From NCBI RefSeq assembly GCF_020251205.1, contig NZ_JAIWYX010000014.1, positions 1 to 64,000 of the forward strand: DNA of 64,000 nucleotides, written 5' to 3'. The translations under genes were made by a program, and so were the position numbers. Origin of the DNA: Arthrobacter sp. M4. Its GTDB lineage: Bacteria; Actinomycetota; Actinomycetes; Actinomycetales; Micrococcaceae. Shown in pieces: positions 8,679 through 17,900 of the stretch (its first letter is position 1; each line of letters begins with the position of its first letter). A model generated the notes under the pieces. It worked only from the letters and a program-made list of their open reading frames with translations. It did no database searches and was not told where the DNA came from.

Positions 8679-8802
8679 AGGCATTCTCCAACCCCGCTGC
8701 CCGGCGGCCCGGCACTGTGGCTGAGCTACCGCCGTCGAGCCCCAAGCGCCCGCCGGGCAGCGAACCATCCACTTTTCACGCTTTACCCGAACGGAGGAAA
8801 CC

Positions 8803-9780
8803 GTGCGCTTCATCCTGCGCCGCCTGGGTTTCTACCTGATCGCCTTCTGGGTCTCCATCACCCTGAATTTCCTGCTCCCGCGTTTCATGCCAGGCGACCC
8901 GGTTTCGCGTATGTTTGCCCGTTCCCAGGCTCAGATGAAACCCGAGCAGATGGACCAGTTGCGCAAGATGCTCGGCGTCGACGACCGTCCGCTGTGGGAG
9001 CAATACATCGACTATTTGCACAACCTCTTCACGGGCAACATGGGCACGTCCATTTCCCGATTCCCAACCCCCGTCACCGAGGTCATCGCGTCCCAGATCG
9101 GCTGGACGCTCCTGCTGGGCGGAACAGCACTGGCGTTTGCCGCCGTCGTCGGCAATCTGTTGGGAGTCTTCGCCGCTTGGCGGCGCGGCGGGGCCATCGA
9201 CTCGGCCCTGCCGCCGCTGCTGATCTTCATTGGCTCCTTCCCGTACTTCTGGCTCGCGATGGGCGCACTGTACCTGTTCGGGGTGGTGCTGGGCTGGTTC
9301 CCGCTGCGGCACGCGTTCAGCGACACATTGCAGCCGGATTTCAGCTGGGAGTTTGTGTCCGACGTCGGCGCGCACCTTGTGCTGCCGGCCCTCACCATCG
9401 TGCTGGTCACCATCGGCGGTTGGATGCTGGGCATGCGCAACACAATGATTGCTACGAATGCCGAGGACTACATCACCATGGCCGAAGCCAAGGGACTCCG
9501 GCCAGGACGCATCATGTTCCGCTACGCCGCCCGTAACGCCATGCTCCCGTCGGTGACCAGCTTCGGAATGAGCCTTGGCTTTGTGGTGGGCGGTGCGCTC
9601 CTCACTGAGGTGGTGTTCGCGTACCCGGGTGTCGGGTACCAGCTGCTCAATGCCGTGCAGGGCCTCGATTACCCACTCATGCAGGGGCTGTTCCTGACCA
9701 TCACCGCGGCCGTGCTCTTGGCCAACTTCCTGGTGGATGTCCTCTATGTCCGTCTCGACCCCCGCGTTCGCGTCAGCTAG
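8803..9780 (+). CDS. ABC transporter permease, DppB/OppB type
   Basis: The 325-residue integral membrane protein starts at GTG 8803 behind GGAGGAAACC. The N-terminus MRFILRRLGFYLIAFWVSIT followed by FLLPRFMPGDPV is the signature of the first permease of peptide-type importers. The cytoplasmic EAA loop (TMAEAKGLRPGRIMFRYAAR, residues ~225-244) contacts the ATPases. About six helices are predicted. It pairs with the next gene to form the membrane channel. Confidence 0.9.
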   Translation: MRFILRRLGFYLIAFWVSITLNFLLPRFMPGDPVSRMFARSQAQMKPEQMDQLRKMLGVDDRPLWEQYIDYLHNLFTGNMGTSISRFPTPVTEVIASQIGWTLLLGGTALAFAAVVGNLLGVFAAWRRGGAIDSALPPLLIFIGSFPYFWLAMGALYLFGVVLGWFPLRHAFSDTLQPDFSWEFVSDVGAHLVLPALTIVLVTIGGWMLGMRNTMIATNAEDYITMAEAKGLRPGRIMFRYAARNAMLPSVTSFGMSLGFVVGGALLTEVVFAYPGVGYQLLNAVQGLDYPLMQGLFLTITAAVLLANFLVDVLYVRLDPRVRVS

Positions 9781-9807
9781 GCGCACGGCTATGAAGGAAG
9801 CAGAGTA

Positions 9808-10887
9808 ATGACCGCTTCACTGGCATCAACCCCCACGGATCCGGCCATCCTGTCACCGCAAGCGGTGACGCCGGGTTCCGGAAAGTACGACGACGACAGC
9901 TCCGGCGGTTCGGACGCCCCGGGCGGCGCCGCGAACCCGGGAGGCTCGGGTGTTTCCGGCGGTCGCTGCCGCGCAACTCGACGATCGTTCACGCAGGGCC
10001 TGCTGACCAACAAGAAGGCCCTGGCAGGCACCGCGATCCTGTTGTTGTTCATCGCGTTGGCGCTCCTGGCACCTGTGTTGTTCCCGGACAATCCGTCCAA
10101 GATCACGGGTATGGCCTCCGAGGAACCGTCAGCTGAGCATTGGCTGGGCACCACGGCCAAGGGGCAGGACGTCCTGGCACTGACCATCCACGGCGCCCGG
10201 AGTTCCCTGCTTGTGGGTTTGACCGTTGGCTTGGCCTCCACGCTCATCGGCATCGTGGTGGGACTGGCCTCCGCGTACTTCGGCAAGTTCGTGGACGAGG
10301 CCCTGTCCGTCACCACCAACGTATTCTTGCTGCTCCCAGGTCTGCCGCTCCTGGTGGTGCTGGCGGCCTTCCTTCCGCCCGGCCTGGGCACCGTGATTGT
10401 AGTGCTCATTGTGACAGGGTGGGCAGGCTCTGCAAGGGTATTGCGATCGCAGGCCCTTTCCATCCGGTCCAAGGATTTCGTTGCGGCGGCAGTGGTTTCC
10501 GGCGAGGGACCGCTGCGGATCATGTTCCGGGAAATCCTGCCGAACATGGCGTCGAACGTGATGAGCACACTTCTGGGCTGCGTGATTTTCGGCATCGGGG
10601 CGCAGGCCGGGCTTGAGTTCCTGGGCCTCGGCGACGTCAGCACCGTGTCCTGGGGAACCAACCTGTACTGGGCCGGTAACGAGGGCGCTCTGCTGACGGG
10701 CAGTTGGTGGGTATTTGTTCCTTCGGGTCTGTGCATCGCCCTTGTTGCATTTGCGCTGGCACTCATCAACTACGCCGTGGACGAGGTAACCAATCCGCGC
10801 CTCCGCAAGATCCGGGCCCCCAAAGACCGCGTGCCGAAGACAGCTGCACACAAGTCCGGCTCCTCACACAGCAAGGCAGCACAATGA
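9808..10887 (+). CDS. ABC transporter permease, DppC/OppC type
   Basis: The 359-residue permease starts 27 bp after its partner. The first ~50 residues are a polar, Gly/Ser/Pro-rich extension (DDDSSGGSDAPGGAANPGGS) not expected in the family. The core then begins with FTQGLLTNKKALAGTAILLL and includes the WLGTTAKGQDVLALTIHGAR motif typical of DppC/OppC. The EAA loop lies near residues 225-245. The C-terminus is Lys/Ser-rich. Its stop overlaps the ATG of the next gene (ATGA at 10884-10887), indicating translational coupling. Confidence 0.9.
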   Translation: MTASLASTPTDPAILSPQAVTPGSGKYDDDSSGGSDAPGGAANPGGSGVSGGRCRATRRSFTQGLLTNKKALAGTAILLLFIALALLAPVLFPDNPSKITGMASEEPSAEHWLGTTAKGQDVLALTIHGARSSLLVGLTVGLASTLIGIVVGLASAYFGKFVDEALSVTTNVFLLLPGLPLLVVLAAFLPPGLGTVIVVLIVTGWAGSARVLRSQALSIRSKDFVAAAVVSGEGPLRIMFREILPNMASNVMSTLLGCVIFGIGAQAGLEFLGLGDVSTVSWGTNLYWAGNEGALLTGSWWVFVPSGLCIALVAFALALINYAVDEVTNPRLRKIRAPKDRVPKTAAHKSGSSHSKAAQ

Positions 10888-11891
10888 CCATTTCCCAAAC
10901 CTCATTCGGCTCCCATGAGCCCGTCCTGGAAGTCCGGGACCTTACCGTCCAGTACATCGGCGACGTCCGTTCCACCACCGCCGTCGACCGTGTTTCCTTC
11001 GATATCGGCGTTGGGGAGGTGTTCGGTTTGGCTGGCGAGTCCGGCTGCGGCAAATCCACCATCGCCAACTCGATCATGCGCCTCCTCAAGGAACCGGCCA
11101 GGATCGCGGGCGGCAGCATCCGGTTCGGCGGTCGCGACGTGCTGGCCATGAGCCAGGAAGAGCTGCGGCGTTTCCGCTGGCAGGACGTGGCAATGGTGTT
11201 CCAATCTGCCATGAACTCCCTGAACCCCGTTTTGACCATAGGCGAGCAGATCACGGACATCTTCACCACGCACGCTGGTTTTTCACGAAAGGAGTCCCTC
11301 CGCAGGGCCGGTGAATTGTTGGAACTGGTTCGTATTGATCAATCGAGGCTCAAGGCGTATCCCCATCAGCTGTCCGGAGGCATGCGGCAGCGCGCGGTCA
11401 TCGCCATGGCGGTGGCACTCAAACCCTCGCTGCTGATCCTGGACGAGCCCACCACTGCCCTGGATGTGGTGGTGCAGCAGGAAATCATGGCCCAAATCAA
11501 GGAACTCCAGCGTGAACTGGGCTTTTCCGTCCTTTTCATCACGCATGACATGTCGCTCATGGTGGAACTCTCGCATCGGATGGGCGTGATGTACGCGGGG
11601 CGGATCGTGGAAACCGGGAAGGCCCACGACGTCCATAACAATCCGCACCACCCCTACACCCAAGCCCTAATGGGGGCCTTCCCGCCACTCACCGGGCCCC
11701 GGGTTCAGCTCAGGGGACTGGCCGACGGCGTGAAGTTCACCAACATCCCGGACCTTGAAGAAGTGGGGCCAGGCCACTACGCGGCCCCAGTACCAGCAAC
11801 CTCGGTAGTCGGAACCACCGGAACCACCGGAACCGTCGGAACCGGGACCCCCGGAGCCACTGCCCCGATCCTGGAAGGAGCCAGCCGATGA
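10884..11891 (+). CDS. ABC transporter ATP-binding protein 1 (DppD/OppD type)
   Basis: The 335-residue ATPase has Walker A GESGCGKST (~residue 53), Q-loop in VAMVFQSAMNSLNP, signature LSGGMRQRAVIAMAVAL, Walker B LLILDEPTTALD and the H-switch FITHDM. The C-terminal oligopeptide-transporter domain contains NNPHHPYTQALMGAFPPL. The tail then becomes a Gly/Thr-rich low-complexity run (VVGTTGTTGTVGTGTPGAT) before the stop, which is unusual. It starts inside the preceding stop and ends overlapping the next start (ATGA 11888-11891). It powers sugar import with its partner. Confidence 0.92.
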   Translation: MTISQTSFGSHEPVLEVRDLTVQYIGDVRSTTAVDRVSFDIGVGEVFGLAGESGCGKSTIANSIMRLLKEPARIAGGSIRFGGRDVLAMSQEELRRFRWQDVAMVFQSAMNSLNPVLTIGEQITDIFTTHAGFSRKESLRRAGELLELVRIDQSRLKAYPHQLSGGMRQRAVIAMAVALKPSLLILDEPTTALDVVVQQEIMAQIKELQRELGFSVLFITHDMSLMVELSHRMGVMYAGRIVETGKAHDVHNNPHHPYTQALMGAFPPLTGPRVQLRGLADGVKFTNIPDLEEVGPGHYAAPVPATSVVGTTGTTGTVGTGTPGATAPILEGASR

Positions 11892-13012
11892 GCCGGCATG
11901 CTGCCCCCGGAGCCACGCACGCCCCCGGAACCAGGCAAGCCCCCGGACCCACGGAGGCACCCGGAACGACGCAAGCCCCCGCAATCACCGAAGCAGCCGC
12001 CCTCGAAGTCCGTGGTCTCACCAAGACGTTCCCCATCGGCGGCCTCTTCTCGCGCAGCTCAGTACGCGCACTCGGCGGCGTGGACCTGAGCCTTGGCCGA
12101 GGCGAGATCGTCGCCTTGGTGGGGGAGTCCGGCTCCGGCAAGAGCACCCTTGCCCGCTGTGTGGCGCGGCTGGAAAAGCCGAGCTCCGGGCAAATCCTGC
12201 TTGACGGCGTCGACGTCCTCAAGAGGGACCGTTTCCAGGCCTCCAAGCACTACCGATCCCAGCTCCAAATGGTGTTCCAGGACCCGTTCGGCTCGCTGAA
12301 TCCGGCCCACCGGATTGAGCACTTCCTCCTACGGTCGCTGCAGATCCACGGCAAGGCGGGCTCCTCCTCGCAAACGCAACAGCGGCTGGAAGAGCTCATG
12401 ACAACCGTCGGCCTGCAGGCGGACATGCTGCACTCGTACCCCCACGAGCTGTCAGGCGGCCAACGGCAGCGCGTAGCCATTGCCAGGGCGCTCGCCGTGG
12501 AACCGCAGGTCATCCTGGCCGATGAGCCCACCTCCATGCTGGACGTTTCAGTCCGAATTGGCGTGCTCAACCTCATGGGCAAGCTTCGGGACAAGCAGGG
12601 TATCTCCATGCTCTACATCACGCACGACCTTGCCTCCGCACGTTACCTGGCCGACCGCATCGCCGTGATGTTCGCCGGGGAACTGGTGGAGGAAGGGGAG
12701 TCCCTGGAGCTCTTGGCGAATCCCGCACACCCATACACCCAATTGCTGGTGTCCGCCGTGCCGGATCCCGCCCGTGCAGGCTCCTACGATCCCGTCCAGC
12801 GGGCCAAGCTGCGGCAGGCCGTCTTGGCGTCAACGTCATGCGCGTACGACGGCGACCCGGACCAGCCCTGCTCCGCCGAGAAGCCGGTGCGGCACCGCGT
12901 CGGCACTACTGGCAACGACGGCAAGAACGCTCACTGGGTGCGCTGCCACCTCTACCGTCCCCGCTCCGGAGCAGCGAGCAACGCGCTCACTGTAGAACCC
13001 ATCTCCGCGTAG
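11888..13012 (+). CDS. ABC transporter ATP-binding protein 2 (DppF/OppF type)
   Basis: The 374-residue ATPase has a non-family N-terminal extension (residues ~6-33) built from Ala-Pro-Gly-x-Thr-like pentads, then the ABC domain from ALEVRGLTKTFPIGGLF. Walker A is GESGSGKST, the Q-loop MVFQDPFGSLNP, the signature LSGGQRQRVAIARAL and Walker B VILADEPTSMLD. The C-terminal domain shows NPAHPYTQLLVSAVPDP and a late Cys motif (CAYDGDPDQPCS) as in DppF proteins. Coupled by a 4-bp overlap to ATPase 1. The repeat extension is read in the same frame as, and close to, the repeat tail of ATPase 1. Confidence 0.92.
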   Translation: MSRHAAPGATHAPGTRQAPGPTEAPGTTQAPAITEAAALEVRGLTKTFPIGGLFSRSSVRALGGVDLSLGRGEIVALVGESGSGKSTLARCVARLEKPSSGQILLDGVDVLKRDRFQASKHYRSQLQMVFQDPFGSLNPAHRIEHFLLRSLQIHGKAGSSSQTQQRLEELMTTVGLQADMLHSYPHELSGGQRQRVAIARALAVEPQVILADEPTSMLDVSVRIGVLNLMGKLRDKQGISMLYITHDLASARYLADRIAVMFAGELVEEGESLELLANPAHPYTQLLVSAVPDPARAGSYDPVQRAKLRQAVLASTSCAYDGDPDQPCSAEKPVRHRVGTTGNDGKNAHWVRCHLYRPRSGAASNALTVEPISA

Positions 13013-13069
13013 AACCAGTCGCCGCCGAGCCGGACGGCACGCTTCCCTTCAATAGAAACAAAGGCTTCC

Positions 13070-14935
13070 ATGACAGAACTGACCCATCCGCTGGCCACCG
13101 TGCCCCGGGACGAGCTCGTTGCCCGGGCAGAGGCAGACCCTCTGCGCCCCCGCTTCCACTTCGTGTCACCCGCTGGCTGGCTCAACGATCCCAACGGCGT
13201 CAGCCAGTGGGACGGTACCTATCACCTCTTCTACCAGTACAACCCGGATGGCGCGTTCCATCACCGCATTCATTGGGGCCACGCCACCAGCCGCGACCTC
13301 GTCAACTGGACGGACCAGCCTGTGGCGCTGTCGCCGTCGCCCGCTGATGACAGCTCCGCCGCGGTTGAGCAGGTCATTGACGGCGGGACGACCCCCGACT
13401 GGGACGGCTGCTGGTCCGGCGTTTTGGTCAACGACGGCGGCACGCCCACCATCGTCTACTCCGGCCGGCATGGGGACCGCGAACTGCCGTGCGCCGCAGT
13501 CGGGAGCCCGGACCTACTCACTTGGACCAAGGTGCCGGAGAATCCGGTAATCGCCGCGCCGCCAGCAGGGGTGGACATCACCGCCTACCGCGACCACTGC
13601 GTTTGGCGCGAGGGCGAGCGCTGGCGGCAGTTGGTCGGCTCCGGCATCCGCGGCCGTGGCGGCACAGCGTTCCTCTACGAATCGGCGGACCTTCGGAGCT
13701 GGGACTACATTGGACCGCTGTTCATCGGCGACTCCTCTGTCGGCGACCCCGCCAGTCCGGACTGGACGGGCACCATGTGGGAGTGCGTTGACCTCTTCAG
13801 GGCCGACGGAGGTGCAGCGGCACCCGTCCCCACACCGAGCGCTTCGGAGCCAGGCGGGACTGAGACAGTCCCGGACTCGCACGTCCTGGTCTTCTCGGCT
13901 TGGAACGACGGCGTAACCCACCATCCCCTCTATTGGACGGGCCGTTACGCTGGCGACACGTTTGAGCCCCACGACCTGCACCGGCTCGACTACGGCGGTC
14001 GCTACTTCTACGCCCCGCAATCGTTCCTGGACGAATCCGGCAGACGGATCATGTTTGGCTGGCTTCAGGAAGGCCGCAGCAACGAAGAGGCCATCGAGGC
14101 CGGCTGGTCCGGCGTGATGAGCCTGCCGCGTGTGGTCTCGCGCGATGCAGATGGATCGTTGTCCTTCGCGCCCGTTCCGGAGCTCACCGCGTTGCGCCGT
14201 GAGCACGTGAGTGTTCCCGCGGGGGAGATCCAGGCGCTCCTTTCCGAGGGAGCCATTGAGCCGCCGGGCATCGTGCCAGGCATCAACAGCCAACAACTAG
14301 ACCTTGAACTCGAGCTGGAGCTGGAGCCGGGCGCTGTTGTACGGCTTGGGATTTTGGAGACACGGGACGCGGCCGGTAGCGCCGCCGACCAGCAGATCAC
14401 CGAGCAGACCGCCAAGCAGATCACCGGGCAGATCACCGAGCCGATCGCTGGTCAGACCGCCGGGCCGATCACCGGTCAGACCGCCGGGCAGATCACGGAG
14501 CAGATGGCCGGTCAGACCGCCGGGCAGATCACGGAGCAGATGGCCGGTCAGACCGCCGGGCAGATCACCGAGCAGACCGTCGTCGAACTGTCCCGGAACC
14601 ACCACGACGGCGGCGGCGCAGCTGACCACGGAACGCTCCGCCTCAACCGGAGCCGAAGCAGTGCTCGCGGCGAGGGCGGCCCGGATGCCACCGTAGACAC
14701 CACTCCCAAGGAGGGCCCGGTCCCCATGCCTAACGGACGCGTGTCCCTGCGCGTCCTGGTGGACCGATCCGCCGTCGAAATCTTCGCAAACGGCAAGCCA
14801 CTCACAGCCCGCGTGTACCCCCGGCTCGGCGGCGGAGGCATAAGCCTCCAGGCCGAGGGCGCAGCACGCGTGCACCGATTCGACGCCTGGACCATGGGCG
14901 AGATCTTTGGGGGTGAGCGAATCCTCTACCCCTGA
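13070..14935 (+). CDS. Intracellular GH32 beta-fructosidase
   Basis: The 621-residue enzyme lacks a signal peptide, so it should hydrolyse imported fructo-oligosaccharides or sucrose. The GH32 five-bladed propeller starts at residue ~27 with WLNDPNG (nucleophile Asp40). The expected RDP stabiliser motif reads RDH (Arg174-Asp175-His176), and the acid/base motif is WECVD (Glu238) instead of ECP. The C-terminal beta-sandwich ends with the characteristic LVDRSAVEIFANG. Between the two modules sits a Gln/Thr/Ile repeat (residues ~440-504). Residues needed for catalysis are present. Exact specificity (levan, inulin or difructose anhydride products) is not readable. Confidence 0.88.
   Translation: MTELTHPLATVPRDELVARAEADPLRPRFHFVSPAGWLNDPNGVSQWDGTYHLFYQYNPDGAFHHRIHWGHATSRDLVNWTDQPVALSPSPADDSSAAVEQVIDGGTTPDWDGCWSGVLVNDGGTPTIVYSGRHGDRELPCAAVGSPDLLTWTKVPENPVIAAPPAGVDITAYRDHCVWREGERWRQLVGSGIRGRGGTAFLYESADLRSWDYIGPLFIGDSSVGDPASPDWTGTMWECVDLFRADGGAAAPVPTPSASEPGGTETVPDSHVLVFSAWNDGVTHHPLYWTGRYAGDTFEPHDLHRLDYGGRYFYAPQSFLDESGRRIMFGWLQEGRSNEEAIEAGWSGVMSLPRVVSRDADGSLSFAPVPELTALRREHVSVPAGEIQALLSEGAIEPPGIVPGINSQQLDLELELELEPGAVVRLGILETRDAAGSAADQQITEQTAKQITGQITEPIAGQTAGPITGQTAGQITEQMAGQTAGQITEQMAGQTAGQITEQTVVELSRNHHDGGGAADHGTLRLNRSRSSARGEGGPDATVDTTPKEGPVPMPNGRVSLRVLVDRSAVEIFANGKPLTARVYPRLGGGGISLQAEGAARVHRFDAWTMGEIFGGERILYP
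14386..14580 (+). repeat. In-frame minisatellite in the GH32 linker
   Basis: A 36-bp unit coding for GQTAGQITEQMA is repeated about three times near 14506-14580, preceded by degenerate shorter copies (QITEQTAKQITGQITEP). The array preserves frame throughout and adds about 65 residues in or near the junction of propeller and beta-sandwich. Related GH32 enzymes have only a short linker here. It probably arose by replication slippage. Confidence 0.8.
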
Positions 14936-14970
14936 TTCCCCACGGCAACTTGTGATCAAAGGCGATCTGA

Positions 14971-17900
14971 ATGAGCAAGCGAATGGTTTCCCGCATTACC
15001 GCAGCAGTTCTCAGTATCGGAGTCTTGGGAGGCAGCACAGTGATCGCACCTGCGGTACTGGCCGAGCCCGCCGTCGCTTTGGGGGGCGGCGGGCCCATCA
15101 CCTTGGACAGCACCACCAGCCCCGTTCCCGACGTCGTCGGTGTCACCGGCGCGTGGACCCGCACCGCACAGGGCGGTTACACCGCGGCGGCGCAAGCGGA
15201 GCAGAATATCGCCGCCATCAGTGAGCAACTCGTGGACGGTACCGCGCGCTACACCGCGCAGGTAACGGTCGACGGCGGCACGCCGTTTGGCGTGGGAGCA
15301 CTCCTTTTTAGGGCCTCGGCGGACGCGACCACGGGGTACGCGACCACGATCGACCCGAACCTTGATCGCGTGCGGCTCTTCGACCTGGCGACGGGCCAAG
15401 ACGTGGCGACCCCTGCGTCAGTCCCGCTCAACGTGGGGCAGCCGTACTCCGTGGACGTGCACGTCGACGGTTCCCGGATCTACGTTGCGGTTGATGGCGT
15501 GGCCCGGATCGATGTCACGGACCACCGTTACTCCAGCGGCCACGTAGGCCTCCACGCGTACAACGGAACGGTAGCTTTCGGACCGCCGAGTGTCCGAAAC
15601 GTGGACTCAACGGTCACAGGCTGGACAATTCCGGTAAGCGCGGGCGGCCCGGCGCCAGGTCAGTGGTCTGCGACGTCCACAGGACTTCGCGGGACGGCGC
15701 CGGCCGACACGAACATCCGGACCGTTGCCACGGATCAGGCTCCGGCGGACACCGATTTCACCGCCGACGTCCAGGTCAAATCCACGTTCGGCGTGGGTAC
15801 GCTCTTGCTCCGGAGCAACGCCGAGGCGACTGCCGAATACGCTGTCGAGGTCGATCCGAATGCCGGGCGGCTGCGTCTCTACCGCATCGGGGACAACACC
15901 ACGCTGGGAACGTTCGCTACGTCCATCCAGCTCAACAAGGTCTACAGGCTCCGCGTCACGGCAGTTGGTAATCAGCTTGCGGCATACTGGCAGACCGATT
16001 TCCTTGATCGCAACGGCTATATGCCCGTGATCACGGCTACGGACTCCACCCACGCCGCCGGCCACGTGGGACTTGGTGCCTACAACGGCACGGCAGTGTT
16101 CCAGGGGATGACGCTCAAGGGATTGGTTTCGCCGCTGCAGGGCTGGCGAACTGCCGCTGGTTCGTGGGAGCCGGACGTCCTCGGCCTTCGGGGAACCGCT
16201 GTGGCCGGCGACGCCGTGCGATTCCTTTCCGCGGCAGCGTCCGACGTGGTCGCGAGCCTGGATGTCACGGCCACCGCTCCGGCGACGGCCGCCGTCGTCG
16301 TGCGCTCCAATCCAGACGGCAGCGGCGGCACCGAGCTGCGCATCAATCCGGGCGCGGGCACTGTGATGCTGAGGGACAGGGGCACCGGAGGAACCTTGGT
16401 GAGCGGCACCATCCCGGCGGACAGCTTTGCCGGTCAGTCCGTCCCAGGGCAGGCCAATCGCGTCCAAATCACGGTTCGCGGCACGCAGGCGTCGGTCCTT
16501 ATTAACGGGAGAACCGCCGTCGAAGGGCCGGCGGGAAGTGCCACGGGAACAGGCTTCGCACTGTTGGCCAGCGGCACCGCTTTCTTCCAGAATGTCCGGG
16601 CGGACGCTGTCGAGGACTTCATGAACGGGTTGTACCAGCCCGGCTATCACTACAGTCAGCAGTCGGGCACCAGCTCCGACCCCAATGGCCTGGTGTACTT
16701 TGACGGCGAGTACCACCTTTTTCACCAGGACCGCGGGCGTTGGGCGCATGCAGTCAGCAGCGACCTCCTGCATTGGAAGCAACTGCCCATCGCTTTGCCA
16801 CACCTGGCTGCGGGGGAGTCATGGTCTGGTTCTGCCGTGGTTGACGCGGCCAACGCAAGCGGACTTTTCGCCGGGCAAGCCGGCGGCGGGCTTGTTGCGT
16901 TCTATACGTCCTTTAACCACGACGCCGCCAACGGTAACCAATCCATCCGTGCCGCCTACAGCCGCGACCACGGCCGCTCCTGGCAATTGGCACAGTCCCC
17001 TCCCGTGGTGGAGAACCCCGGCGGTCCCAATGGCAACTGGGATTTCCGCGACCCGAAGGTCACTTGGGATGCGGCGTCCGGGAAGTGGGTCATGGTGGTG
17101 GCCGCCTACGACAACATCCGCTTTTACACCTCCACGGACCTGCTGAACTGGACGTTCACCAGCGCGTTTGGCTACGGCGCGTGGGTGCGCGGCGGAGTGT
17201 GGGAGTGTCCGGACTTCTTCTCCATGCCTGTGGAGGGCCAGCCGGGAGTGTCACGCTGGGTCCTTTACTGGAGCACGGGCGCATCCCGTGCCACGAATGG
17301 TTCGGCCGCGCAGTACGTGACGGGCACGTGGAACGGGACCTCCTTCAGTCCAGATGTCCCCGCAGGCACGGTCCTCCAAGCCGATTACGGCCGGGACTTC
17401 TACGCCGCGATGAGCTTCTTCGGAGCGCCGAATGGCCGGCGGATCATGATCGGCTGGATGAGCAATTGGGACTATGCCTTCAGCCCACCAACAGGGCGTT
17501 GGAACGGGCAATTGAGCATTCCGCGCGAACTGAAGCTGGTGGACGTTCCGGGGCTCGGGTTGCGGTTGAGCCAGGAGCCAGTTCCTGAGCTCGCCTCGAT
17601 CCGGAGTTCGGAGTGGCTGGCTTCGGACGTGTCCGTGGATCCCGGCTCGCCAAATCCATTGGCGGCATCCTCCGGGCGCTCCTTCGAATTGGAGGCGGAA
17701 GTGGGGATTCCGGCTTCAGGCGGGGCTGCGTCCTTCGCCTTTGGGTTGCGTAAAGGGAACGGTTCCACGGGAAACCAGGAGACTTTGGTGAGGTTCGACG
17801 CCGGAGCCGGCACCATGACGCTGGACCGCGGACTCTCCGGACGCGAGGACTTCACGCGGTACTTTGCAGGCTCCGCCGCGGACAATTCTTCGGCTCCCTG

